A program made the translations under genes and the position numbers. Below the pieces are notes generated by a model. That model was given only the letters and a program-made list of their open reading frames with translations. It was not told the DNA's origin and did not search any database. DNA of 64,000 nt. It comes from Balamuthia mandrillaris. Taxonomy: Eukaryota > Discosea > Longamoebia > Balamuthiidae. Where the stretch lies: contig JAVKOQ010000005.1 of assembly GCA_031835245.1 (NCBI GenBank), forward strand, positions 248,001 through 312,000, read 5' to 3'. Positions 20,796 to 32,115 of the stretch are shown one piece after another (position 1 is the stretch's first letter; the number at the start of each line of letters is the position of its first letter).

Positions 20796-23700
20796 ATGGA
20801 AGAGCCATCCCTCACGCACCGCAACGGCAACAAAGGTGAGGCGGAGCGCCAAGAGGAGCTGCGCCTGGAGGTGGAGCAAGACAACAGTGCTGGCTGCTGG
20901 CGGAAAACCATGGAGGAGGAAAAGTGGCACTATGGGGACGCGCACTGGCAAGAAAGCTTTGAGAAGCAGTGGCAACAACGCGTGAAACGTTTTCGCGACT
21001 GCTTGAAAACATTGGAAAGGAAAGAAGGTGGGTTGGAGGCCTTTTCGCGAGGCTACCAAAAGCTGGGCTTTATCCAGAAGAAAAACGGCATTCTGTTTCG
21101 CGAGTGGGCTCCCAACGCGTTGCGAGCGTGGCTGGTCGGCGACTTTAACCACTGGGACAGGAGCGCCCACCCTTGTCACAGAGACAACAACGGTTACTGG
21201 TCCATATTTTTGCCGCACAGCGCCGCCACTGGACCGGTGTTGCACCACAACTCAAGGGTCAAGCTCACTCTCTTGCTGCGTAAGAGCGACGGTACCGCTG
21301 AGAAGGTGGACCGCATACCTGCTTGGTCCACCCGAGTTACACAAGAGCAATCCTCCGTTGGACCCCTTTTCAATGGTTTGTTGGACTATTTTCACACCAT
21401 AGCATGCACTGCTCTGCTCCGGAGCTGCCTTCTGCCTGTGAGAATATTCATCCTGAATCACTCCACTCGCTGATGTATACATGCCTACTATAGGTATCTA
21501 TTGGAATCCTCCAATGCCATATGTTTGGAAGCATCTGGTTCCTCCCCGTCCTGCTTCCCTCCGTATCTACGAAACTCATGGTTAGTTCTCTTTTGTTGTT
21601 GTTCTATTACCCTCCTTGTTTGTTCATGTCGTTGCATTATGGTTGCGAACTCATACTTCAACCAACGCAGTGGGTATGGCAGGGGCTAGTCCTGCTGTTG
21701 CATCTTATGCAGGTACGTTACGTGGTGATGGTGGGAGTGGTTATAGCGTCAACCGTGTCTACTTTACTAAGCTTAACCCTTGGAAACGAGCAGAGCCGAA
21801 TAGTGTTCGTTTGTCAATGTAATCAACTAACTGAGGAATGTATGTAGACTTCCGCAAAGCCGTTCTGCCTTACATCGTCAAGCAGGGCTATAATTGCGTC
21901 CAGCTAATGGGTATCATGGAGCATTCGTATTATGCGAGCTTTGGTTACCAAGTTACCAACTTCTTCGCTGTGAGCAGTAGATTTGGCCTTCCAGAAGAAT
22001 TGAAAGCGCTGATCGATGAAGCTCATGGCTTGGGTGTGCTCGTTTTCTTGGACGTGGTACATAGCCATGCCTCATCCAACATACACGATGGGCTCAATCA
22101 ATTTGACGGGGAGGCCTGCCCTTATTTCCGCACAGATGAAATACACCACCCGGTCTGGCAAACGTACCTACCCCTCCTCTCCGTCACGATTGATGGTTTA
22201 ATTCACTGCCCTTTTGTATGTAGCCGTTTGTTTCGATACGGTGAATGGGAGGTCCTTCGCTTTCTGCTGTCTAATGTACGGTGGTAAGCGTCCCGTCTTT
22301 ACTGTTGGCGTGTATGGGAGAGTTATGTATATCATAAGATTTATTTCTCATTCCTTGCTCAAGGTTTGTGGAGGAATATCACTTTGATGGGTTTCGTTTC
22401 GATGGTTAGGTTTGGTTTTGCTTTGTTCCACCTGATCCTGTTACTAATTGTGTTGGTGACGAACCATCCATGAACCACAGGCGTGACTTCCATGCTTTTT
22501 AGAAACCATGGCATTGGGCAGAGCGCTCCTTGGCCCTACCACGTATACTTTGATGAAGAGCAAACTGACGAGAGCTGTTATCTCTATCTGGCCCTGGTTC
22601 GTCCTTCTCATAGGGCTTATTTCTGAATTGTCTGTAACCCTTTGGTGCTAATTTGTCTTTGCTGTCTTCCTTCTTGATAATCCAACACAGGCAAACCATC
22701 TCCTGCATAGTCTATATCCTTCTGTCATTACGATAGCTGAAGATGTATCGGGGATGCCCACACTGTGTCTACCTCCAAACCATGGTGGCCTTGGGTTCGA
22801 TTATCGCTTGGCGATGGGTATTCCTGACATGTGGAACAACCTCCTATGGAGACGGGTAAGTCTATACGCATGTCACCAGAAGATAAAAGAGTAGCTAATT
22901 GTTTGATTATCATCAGGACGAAGACTGGGACATGCGCTTTATGCTTAGTACGTTGTCAGAACGAAGAAAAAAGGTAATTAGTCGACCAAATATTGTTGCT
23001 ATCTTCTCATTCCTTCTGCTATTACTATTTTTTTTTTTCACGAAGGAACGACGGGTTGCCTATGCAGAATGCCATGATCAATGTTTTCAGGGTAGCTCTA
23101 CCATAGCCTTCCGTTTGATGGGAGCTCTCATGTGCGGCACACCTCTCCATTCCACTCTTTACACAATGGTGTGTACATTTACGCTCCACTCTACTAACAG
23201 GGAAGAGGGCATGCACATTGAGCGGCCACTAAGCATTGAGATAGAAAGGGGTCTTGCTCTTCATAAAATGATACGGTTAGTGACTAATGGGCTGGGTGGG
23301 GATAGTTACCTCAACTTCATGGGCAACGAGTGGGCTCATCCAGGCTGGGTTGACTTTCCTCGACAGGGCAACTCCTACAGGTATTTGCTTTTTGTTGTTG
23401 TTCCCTCATCATCAACCTGCGCTTATATGAATTCTCATAAGTTACCAGCACTGTCGCCGCAGATGGGATCTGCTGCATGACTCTAGACTTCGCTACAAGG
23501 TAGCAGGTTGCGTTAGTTGTAGCCTTTGTGACTTATTAATGTTCGTTATTGTATGTACGCAGCAAATGGCGGCGTTTGATCAAGCTATGCAGTCTTTGGA
23601 GGAAAGTTATGGCTGGCTAAACGATCCGTATGTATGTGACACACTTGCCAGTCTTTGTACACACGCAAACTTTTCTTCCTTGCTGATTCCGATAAATACA

Positions 23701-24302
23701 ACACAAAAGTTCACAATACAGGTGTGCGACGAGGTAAGTAAGATAATTGCCTTTGAACGGGGAGGTCTGTTGTGGCTTTTCAATTGGCACATAACGGATA
23801 GCCAGGTGGGCTATCGGGTTGGAGTTTCTGGCAACGCCGCAGCTCCTAAAAAATGGGAGGTTGTGTTGGATACGGATGATGTGGCATACGGAGGCCATGG
23901 CCGCGTTAAACATTCAGTCCCTTTCTTCGCCCAAGCTGTCCCTCAAGGCCAGGCATATCGCTCCATCCAGGTACCTTCAATTCCACCATCCCATTCAATA
24001 TGTTTACTTAATGCCCTGTTCTAGTTATACTTGCCCTGCAGGACGGCCCTTGTGCTGGCCTCCATGGGTAGTGCATAGGCAGCTTTGTTGTCAGCAGATG
24101 GGGTTAGTCTTAAAGGGGTTATCCATTGTACAAAAAAAAAAAATTGGACCAGTTTGCCTTTTTGTTGCAGGCGCCTTCCATTCCCTCTTCGTCATTCTCA
24201 ATCGAACAGGCTAGCAGGCCAAGTTTGGGTTCTGACTGGACAAGTGTTGCAACTCCAAGACAAAGACAACCACCTGAGAAGGGGTTCAGGACATGCTCAT
24301 AG
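20796..24302 (+). CDS. GBE1: 1,4-alpha-glucan (glycogen) branching enzyme
   Basis: Forms alpha-1,6 branches in glycogen in the cytosol. The N-terminal CBM48 region contains [20 protein letters not shown]. The GH13 catalytic part follows: [34 protein letters not shown] (nucleophile Asp), [11 protein letters not shown] (acid/base Glu), [22 protein letters not shown] and [12 protein letters not shown]. The C-terminal beta domain has [16 protein letters not shown]. At least twelve exons; the first begins at 20796 and the last probably spans 24171-24302, ending in TAG. The usual YAESHDQ motif has Cys for Ser here, and the following residues also differ. The last exon's C-terminus does not resemble known branching enzymes and is the least certain part. 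Confidence 0.93.
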
Positions 24303-24855
24303 TGGTCAAGGATAAGCTCAAAGCTGATCATGAGCCTGGCAAGGCACTGCGATTCTACCACCGGAAGTTAAGGCTTTTTTGAAAAGGGTGCTGTTGTTGC
24401 ACACCGGATCGCGTTGGATAACGCTGGAAACAAACAGCAGCTCAGAAAAACCCGCCTCATCAAGCTGAAGCACCTAAGCAAAAAGAACCGCATACCATAT
24501 CAGATCTACAGGATTGAAGACACTCGAACTCCACACTATTCACAGGAGCACCTTTTCCGAAGAAAGCTTGCTGCAAGAACTTGATGAATAGGATGAGGAC
24601 AGAAAGCTCAAAGAGAACTTGTGACTAGCTGGAGGACTTTTGCAATCGCAACCAACTGCCTTTAGGAGTGATCCACTCCAGTAAGAAAATACCTCCCGTC
24701 ACTGAGTTGTGAAAAACCAAGACAACCTCTTCTCCAAAGCCAATGTCTACCTTCTCTTGAACGCTAACATTCTATGATATCTTGATAAAAATAATAGCTA
24801 ACCTCCCTCCTCCGTTCATTGTTGTATGTCACAAAACTTAAGTACCGTGCTGGCC
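24303..24855. other. Intergenic with decayed coding-like stretches
   Basis: Downstream of the branching enzyme, short frames with protein-like charge patterns (for example LKADHEPGKALRFYHRKL near 24315) alternate between frames and hit stops. I cannot assign a family. It could be a broken pseudogene or simply 3'-flanking sequence. Confidence 0.25.
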
Positions 24856-25005
24856 CTAGTCCAGGTGATCCATCTCGTCTACTCGCTTTAATATTTTGGC
24901 TTTACTGGTTTCCATTACTTCTCCTGCCAGGAAGATCTCGTCCACCACCGCATACACCTGTTTCATCTGTCAGCCCTCTATATAACGCTCCTGGGAGGGA
25001 ATAGG

Positions 25006-25041
<36 letters not shown>

Positions 25042-25589
25042 TGTGAAAGTTAAAAACAAGATCAAGCTCACACACATTGCCAAAGTAACTGTCGAGAACC
25101 TCCACAAAAAGATGGATGGCCTCCAGCACAGCCAACTCGTTTTCTTCTGGGTCTACACACATGGAGAAAAACAAACCCGCATAGCGCCTGTACACCACCT
25201 TATGGTTACGAAACTGTAATGCGCACAGCAGGGAGTAAGCTTACTAGAACAAGAATAGAAACGACAAAGGCTGGTTACCTCTACGAAGTTGGTGAACTTG
25301 GAGTGTCGAGAGTTCACCAGTCGGTGTATCTCGCTGGCCAGTTTCTGCTTTTCGTCGTTGTCATAAGGCACAAACCATCTGGCCAGCCTCACCTTGCCTT
25401 GTCTATTTTGGATGAGAATATATCGTATCTGAGGAGAGAGAGAGAGAGAGAGAGAGAAACGATCGAAAGAAAAAGAGGGAGAAAGTCGTTTCAAGAAGAA
25501 CAAGGAGCAAAGAACGAGAAAGAAGAGGAAGAGTTGGTAAGTGGTAAATGGAACTGTAAAAAAAAAAGAAGCTGAGGAGAACCACCATG
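24856..25589 (-). CDS. AP2S1: Clathrin adaptor AP-2 sigma subunit
   Basis: Small chain of the AP-2 complex of clathrin-mediated endocytosis. Four exons, 25587-25589, 25279-25428, 25040-25213 and 24856-24957, splice in frame to exactly 142 aa, the length of animal sigma-2. Conserved blocks are [75 protein letters not shown] and [32 protein letters not shown] and the short C-terminus favour sigma-2 over the longer sigma-1. The first exon is only the ATG, followed by a GTGGTT donor. Two introns contain CT repeats on the sense strand. Confidence 0.93.
25009..25038. repeat. (GA)n tract in AP2S1 intron 3
   Basis: About 30 bases of GA repeat directly after the exon-3 donor; CT on the sense strand of the gene. 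Confidence 0.9.
25434..25457. repeat. (GA)n tract forming the AP2S1 intron 1 acceptor
   Basis: On the gene's sense strand this is a CT run leading into the CAG acceptor before the ATACGATAT exon, so it serves as the polypyrimidine tract. Confidence 0.9.
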
Positions 25590-26109
25590 GTGATGGTACT
25601 CGTTGCTTGCTGCTCGTTTCCTTTCCTTTGTTGTCCTCCTTTTCTTTCGGTTTTGTTTTGTTGCTATTTTTTTTTTGGGGTGTTGGTTTGGAGGGGGTCA
25701 TGCTGGTTTGCAGCTCCCCTCCTGCTCAAGGCGAGCAGTTCTTGTGTGGAAATTTCGCGAAAAAGATAATATGTACCTAATAGATTGGGTTGACCATCTA
25801 TTTTTTGAAGAAATCGAAAAAATTCGATTATCAAAGAAAGAAAGAAAGAAAGAAAGAAGAACGGAGTGCTCTCTTCTCTTGATACAGCCATGTCTTCTGG
25901 CCGCTCTTCCCTTCCTTCACACCTTCAGCAACAAGCAAGTCGCGTCATGTGCGGCCCGGCTTCCGTCTCTTACGTACGGAGGCCTTCTCTTCCTTCCTCC
26001 TTTTATTTAAAAACAAAAACACGTTTAAACTGTAATCACCGACCCACTACCATGCTGTTAATCATGCTAACAGACGTCTAGCGTGAAAACTTCCGGCGCC
26101 TTCAGAAGC
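25590..26109. promoter_or_regulatory. Divergent upstream region of AP2S1 and POLR1C
   Basis: The 520 bp between the two starts contain a T-rich run, a G-rich patch near 25676-25700 and a (GAAA)n run at 25838-25858. No supported gene is seen; the short frames here lack recognisable content. Confidence 0.5.
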
Positions 26110-27360
26110 ATGGCCGTCGACAACACGTTTGACCTTCAGCAGTTCACTGAGGTCATGAAAATCAAAATCCAGAGCTACGACCGAAAGGAAGGCATGTTGG
26201 TGTTTGACCTCATCGGGGTTGACGCTCCCATCGCCAACGCCTTCCGCCGCATTCTCATCGCGGAGGTGCCCACCATGGCCATAGAGAACGTCTACATACG
26301 AAACAACACTTCGATCATTCAAGACGAGGTACTGGCCCACCGCTTGGGCCTTATTCCCATCAAGGTCGACCCAAGGCTCTTCCAGTTCAAAGCACGTTCG
26401 TAACTCCCCGCAACACTTTTCTCTGCCTCCCTGCTGCTATTCTCACGGCTGAATTGTATGTGCAATGCAGCGGAAGACGACCCAACAGACGACAACACGA
26501 TCGTATTCCAGCTGAAGGTGCGATGCAGTAAGGCTCCCGGAGGCGAAAACTTCCAAGACCCGGAAAAACGGTACATAAACGCAAAGGTGTTCTCCAGAGA
26601 CCTCATTTGGGAACCTCAAGGAGAGCAGGAGGAAATATTTGCTGAAAACCCGATCGCTCCTGTTCAAGACGACATCCTTATTGCAAAACTTCGCCCTGGA
26701 CAGGTTTGCCTGCCTCTTCTTCTGATTCTTTTCCTAAAACGAAAAAAAAAAAAAAAAAAACAGGAACTATCAACCTTGGTGTTCTTTCTCACCCTATTCT
26801 TTGATATGCAGGAAATAGACGTAGAGCTGCATTGCACAAAAGGCATAGGACGAGAGCATGCTAAATGGTCACCAGTATCAACTGCGTCGTACCGACTCAT
26901 GCCTGACATACAGCTGATGAATGATATTACCGATGAGAAGGCAGATGAGTTGGTGGCCAAATGCCCAATGGGCGTCTTTGACATAGAAGATTTAGGAGGA
27001 GGTTTGGTCCTCAAATCCCTTCTTCTTGTGCTTCGTTGTTGACTCTTTTCGTTGTAAAGGTGAACGGAGGGCTGTTGTTTCCAAACCAAGAAACTGCACA
27101 GTGTGCCGGGAATGCATCAGAGAAGAAGAGTGGAGCAAGCAAGTGAAGGTCATGCGAGTTCGAGATCATTTTATCTGTACGTCTAATATCGAGCTTCTCC
27201 TTTGCCTCTAAAACTTACACCTAGCCAATTATCAGTTTCTGTGGAGAGCACTGGCATCCTCCCACCAGACGTGTTGGTCAAAGAGGCTATCACTGTTCTT
27301 ATTTCCAAGTGCCAAACCCTCATTGCAGAGCTTGATAAACTGCAAAGCGTGGACAAGTAA
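26110..27360 (+). CDS. POLR1C: RNA polymerase I and III subunit AC40 (RPAC1)
   Basis: Alpha-like assembly subunit shared by RNA polymerases I and III. Conserved blocks are [89 protein letters not shown] and [14 protein letters not shown]. Exons are about 26110-26395, 26468-26703, 26812-27003, 27059-27177 and 27238-27360. An in-frame ATG at 26083 would add nine residues. The protein keeps three close cysteines (CTVCREC), reminiscent of the Fe-S loop of archaeal Rpo3 that animal and yeast AC40 have lost. The last 30 coding bases are duplicated just after the stop. The promoter is shared with AP2S1. Confidence 0.93.
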
Positions 27361-27391
27361 TGAGCTTGATAAACTGCAAAGCGTGCACAAG
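27328..27391 (+). repeat. Tandem duplication across the POLR1C stop codon
   Basis: A 30-bp segment (27328-27357) recurs at 27362-27391 with one mismatch. The first copy encodes the C-terminal residues [10 protein letters not shown]; the second lies after the TAA. Confidence 0.9.
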
Positions 27392-27812
27392 ACAGAAGAA
27401 AGAGGAAAAAAGATAAATAAACAGAAACAGAAACAGAAACGGAGAGAATGGAATAGATGCTAAAGAGTCAAAGAGCTCTTAAATAAAGTCTGTTCTATCT
27501 TCAACGCACAGTTGAATTTGCATGCAGGCAGCTCTTCACACCGAACAAACGACAGTTCAACAACGGCAACTCCTTCACGACAGTGATAGAGGCAACCTTG
27601 CCATCACCCGCCTGGGACTGAGGGTTACCGTTTTTTTCATTGCCAATTTTTCGATTTCCCGTGTCGTCCTTATATTTCATTCTTTGAAGCGAAAATCAAC
27701 AAGAATAAGAATAATATGGGCCAACATCACGCTAAGCTAGACAAAGGTACCGCCGGCGAGGATTACTGTTTACCTTCAGTTCTCTTAGTTGACAATTGTC
27801 TCCGTTAATCAG
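27392..27812. other. Intergenic/5' part of the RhoGEF gene
   Basis: Contains the POLR1C 3' flank with an AACAGA repeat near 27418-27440. The first coding exon of the RhoGEF should lie here but I could not identify it with confidence. Confidence 0.3.
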
Positions 27813-29531
27813 AGAAGTTGAACAGAACAAGGAACGAAATTGCTCGGGAAATCGTAACCACTGAGGAAAGTTACGTCCAGAGCCTTGATCTTGCAATCAA
27901 TGTCTTTTTTGAGCCCTTGCTGCATAGTCTTTCTAACGACCGTAGTCCTATCCTAAGCGAGTCTGAAGTTACTGCCATTTTTTCTACAATTAAGGACATT
28001 TTCGCTCTTCACGGTAGCTTCTTGTCAAAGCTTAACGAGCGTTACAGCGAATGGACCGAGAAAACCAAGCTGGCGGATATATTTTTGGCGCAGGTGCGAA
28101 GCTCTGCAAACAAAACCATCTGTGCTGCTGACCCACTTGTGCTTTGTCAACTACAGGTAGACAGCTTTAAAGTGTATACCTCATATGGTATGAAACAGGA
28201 ACAAACCCGTCGCTGTTAACTTTGGTTTTTCCTTTCTGCACAAAGGAAAAAACCAAAGTTTGAACAACTTTGTGTTGTTGTTTTTTTTCTGCCTTTTTCC
28301 CCATACTAATTTTGCTTTATTTTTGGTGTTCCATTGATCGGCTTGATCTTGGCACCGCCTTAGTGAACAACTATGACCTCTCGATTAAAACCTTGGTGGA
28401 ATGCCAAAAGCGAAAGAAGGTCATCCGCTTTTTAGAAGGGGTTCACCATGAACATGCAGTTCTGGGTTTGTCAAACTACCTTATAATGCCAATACAACGT
28501 TTGCCAAGGTTTTAGCATCATGATATCATCTTGCTCTATCTTTCTCTTTCCTCCTTTCAATCTTATTTTTGCTTTGCTTGTCTCATCAGTTCTTCGTTTT
28601 TAGATATGTGCTCTTACTTCAAGAGCTTTTGAAAAAGACAACAAAACAGCACCGAGACTACAAAAACCTTAAAAAGGCTATCAAAGAAATGAAACAAGTC
28701 ACTGCATACATTAATGAACAAAAACGAATGGCAGAAGTAAAACAGCAAATGTTAAACCTTCAAAGCCATTTTGCTGAGCCCTTGGTACTTATTTTAAATC
28801 TTTACTAACAAACAAGAACTAATGAACTAAATTCTTATAATTAGGACTTTTTCTCTAATGATCAACGATTATTGATAACCAAAGGACAGTTTGAATGTAA
28901 AGAATCAAATGCATCAAATCTTTTAATTGTTCCTGTGGTTTTGTCTTTTTTTCTATTTACAGATGTTTTAGTATTAGCACAAGAAAGGTAAACCATTTTA
29001 TGTTTATTTATGTTTTTTAATATTCACAAAAATATAAAATCATTTTATTTTATTATTTATGTTTTTTAATATTCACAAAAACAGACAATCAAGAAGTTCT
29101 TTTTTTTCCAGTTTTTTTCAAGCTCCTTTTTCTTGGCAGTTAATAGCATATGCTCCTATAACTAATGTGGAACTGAATTTACATGATTTATGTCAAGGTA
29201 AATTTCTATAAAGATTTTTTTAAAAATATTAATTATATTTTAAATAGGTGCCATATTGACTCTTAAAACCAAAGAAAGTAATTTCAAAGAAGCAAATACT
29301 ACATTTATTATTAATGTTAAAGATAATAATGTTCAAAGTGCTTTACAAGAATTGAAATATGATATCCTTCCATCACTTCAAAAAAAAGCTAAAAAAAATA
29401 ATCATCATTTTATAGATATTATTCCACAAAATGAAACATTTCAAAAAACAAAACTTGTAAAAGATGATTCAAAAATAGAAAAACAAAAAGAAAAAACAAA
29501 TTTAATACGAAGATATACATTAAAATTATAA
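27813..29531 (+). CDS. RhoGEF (DH-PH type), N-terminus unresolved
   Basis: Guanine nucleotide exchange factor for Rho-family GTPases. The DH domain begins with IAREIVTTEESYVQSLD and includes FLEGVHHEHAVLGLSNYLIM and PIQRLPRYVLLLQELLKK. A short PH-like part follows (FTDVLVLAQER, FSWQLIAYAPI). Exons are about 27813-28094, 28157-28186, 28362-28510, 28604-28790, 28845-28988, 29116-29199 and 29248-29531, with plausible GT/AG ends. A frame stop precedes the first exon, so an upstream exon is required. The sequence grows strongly AT-rich after about 28750, and the C-terminus is Lys/Asn-rich. It is the last gene before the repeat island. Confidence 0.8.
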
Positions 29532-29764
29532 TTATAATTAAGGACAACAAATAAATATTTTAATAATTTCTTTAAAAGTCTATAAATAAACATCTTATTA
29601 CTATTACTACTAATATATGTTTTATTTTAACTATTTTTAAAAGCTTTGTTGTAAGTTATCCTGAGAGGAAAAAAAAGAAAAAGCAAGGAGAGGTAGTATT
29701 TAAGCTAAAAGAATTATCCAAAAAAGAAAAGCAGAGAATATCAACATAAAAGGATAAAGAGAGA
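29532..29764. other. AT-rich gene flank at the edge of the repeat island
   Basis: No coding signal. At about 29582-29616 it carries ATAAACATCTTATTACTATT-like sequence that matches the 3' tail of the LINE family seen at 32.7, 33.6 and 40.5 kb. Confidence 0.45.
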
Positions 29765-30033
29765 TGTTAAAAAGGGCAAATAACATGAACAAACAGGGCC
29801 AAAACGTATTATTCAAAGAGGGAACAAAGGAACAAAGGGTGTCAAAAGAGAAAGGTGTGGTGTGAATGAAACAAAACTAACTAACTAAAAGAAAGAAAGA
29901 AGGAAGCAATGGAATAAATGGAAGAAGTCTAGTGATGTGGCAGTAGGCAATTGGTCCATGTCAGGGATGTTGACAGTAAGAAAAGAAAGGAAAGGGGGCA
30001 ACAGAGTTAATATGTTGAGAGTAATTCTCAACA
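29765..30033 (-). mobile_element. Solo LTR, 269-bp family
   Basis: Matches the LTRs at 34162-34430 and 35899-36167 along its full length, in minus orientation. Ends are TGTT...AACA, and the 5' end is a short palindrome (TGTTGAGAATTACTCTCAAC). GAGA on both sides is a possible 4-bp target duplication. No internal sequence is attached. Confidence 0.85.
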
Positions 30034-31099
30034 GAGAAAACAACAAGAAAGGAGAAGTTCAAGAAAGGAGAAGTTAGACATTGAGAAGTTTCCTCAGGTT
30101 AATAGGCAAAAAGGAGAGGTCAATATGAAAGAGAAAAAAAGCTAGTATGTTTAAAAAGAGCAAATCAACTCTGTTTCATAAAAACATTCCTATCACTTTT
30201 TTAAAACATAAAACACGTTCTAAACAAAAAAGGACACTCTTTTTGGAAATTATTTTTGATTTAATAATTGATATATATTTATTAATTATTTTTGAAAAAC
30301 ACTGAGTTGGGCCAAAATACCAGTTTTTATAACATTGCTTAGGATACAAATTGTAAAACCTTCAAAGATAATATGACTGGTGTAGTTCCCTTCAAAAAAA
30401 GCAGTTTCTCACTGGGATGTTGGCTAGAATCAAAAGTCCTAGTCTGTGTTGTACTAGTTAATAGGGTCACTGCACTTAAAAAAAAAATGTAGGTCACTGC
30501 TTTTCTCCTGGTAGAACACGTTAGCTATCAACAAGGCCTTGACCAGCCTTTCCCTACCCTTTCCTTCCTGGTAGCAAGGCCCTTGGAGACTCTATGGCAG
30601 GCCCTTTGCTCCTCAGGGCAGGTCCTTGTACTAGAGTGTGCTCATACTCTCTTACCACTGCTGAGCTCCTCCTGGTCATGGGCAGGGAAAATATAGTAAA
30701 TGCTTGAGATATGGGAGAGAATGTGGCAAGAGCAAGCAAACAAGAGAGAAAGAGAGAGAGAAAAAGAAAAAAGAGAAAGAAAAAATGAGAAAGAGAAACA
30801 AGGAAGAAAGAGAAAAGAACACAAACTATGAGAAGAATGAGGAGTGCTAGTACTACCATCAGCGTCATAGTCATGAAGCTCACTGATGAATGCCATCATA
30901 AAGAAATAAAGGATTGGCAGGTCACTACTGCTTCCATTGGTGTCCAGTTGGATTTTTGTCGACATAAGTAACAGAAAAAAGGGAGAAAGGAAAGAAAAGA
31001 AAGGAAAGAAGAAAACAAGAAACGTGCTTTAGTTGTCTGCTGCCTGCTGCAAACTTCAAGTTGGTGAGGTAATCTTTTTCTACAAGCTATCCTTTTACA
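30034..31099. other. Unassigned repeat-island sequence
   Basis: No gene is supported. A purine-rich stretch (AGAGAAAG-like) runs from about 30720 to 30830. Short minus-strand frames at 30554-31111 are low in complexity and not recognisable. Confidence 0.4.
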
Positions 31100-31539
31100 C
31101 CCTATCAGCACTATATTGCTGATAGGGACTATTTGTGATTATTGTAAAAAACAATAAATATTTACTTTCCTATTCTAATATTTTATTGCAATAATTTTGT
31201 AAAATATCGGTTTTTCCTTGATTTCTTCCACCAAGCGAACAGGATCCACTGCCTCCCTCAAAAAATCAAAATAGCTATCTGCTTGCATGGTGTCCCTTTT
31301 GTCCATAGGTTCACTCACTTGCCCTGCTGTCTCTATGGTACCAGTTTCTAGGCATTCAAGTTCTTCCCAGTCGTCACTGCTTGAGAAGATCGACATCACC
31401 TACATATTCTTTCACTCTTGTCCTGCCAATGATCAAGAAAGACAAAAACTGCTTCGCAGAGTGCCATCAACCAAATCATCAATAAACACAATAATTTTTA
31501 TTGTCTACAAAAACTTATCAGCAATATATTGCTGATAGG
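31100..31539. mobile_element. 440-bp segment bounded by matching palindromes
   Basis: The left end is CCTATCAGCACTATATTGCT followed by GATAGG (31101-31126). The right end holds the perfect 22-bp palindrome TATCAGCAATA/TATTGCTGATA (31516-31537). The shared, self-complementary ends suggest a small non-autonomous element. The interior carries a 74-codon minus frame with no recognised family. Confidence 0.5.
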
Positions 31540-31599
31540 CATGTCACAGTATTTTCAACTTTTTTGTAGACAGGATGAAAAAGGATATGTGGGCACTTT

Positions 31600-32115
31600 T
31601 GTTTTTCTTCAATCTGCACACATGTGCACACCTCCAACAAATCATTTTCTCTTCCTATCCTTTTCTTTTTCTTCAATCTGCACACGCATGTGCACTTCCT
31701 TAAATCATTTTTTCTCCCCCATTTTTTCGTTTTTCTTCAATCTGCACATGCTTGCACACTTCCTATAAATCTTTTTTTACCTCATCACTTCAGTTTGTGC
31801 ACTTGTTATAAATTATTTTCTCTTCCCCATCTTCAATCTGCGCACATGTGTGCACTTCTAATAAATCATTTTCTCTTCCCCATCTTTTTGTTTTTCTTCA
31901 ATCTGTGCACGTGTGCGCACTTCTAACAAATCATTATTTCTCCATCTTTTTGTTTTTCTTCCATCTGCACATGCGTGCACACTTCCAACAAATCATTATC
32001 TCTTTCCCAGCTTTTTGTTATTCTTTGATTTGTGCACATGTGCGCACTTCCTCTAAGTGATTGTCTTTCCCCATCTTTTTGTTTTTCTTCTTTCTTCCAA
32101 CAAATCATTTTCTTT
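31600..32115. repeat. Degenerate ~64-bp minisatellite with TGCACAYRTGTGCACA core
   Basis: About seven to eight degenerate units each contain a CTTCAATCTG block, an alternating purine-pyrimidine palindromic core such as TGCACACGTGTGCGCA, and an AACAAATCATTWTCTCTTCC block. Units are about 60-65 bp apart. Open frames over it are repeat translations. Confidence 0.85.

Noticed and set aside
31600-32115. CRISPR-like array
   Set aside because: Units are degenerate with similar spacers, and the genome is eukaryotic; it is a minisatellite.
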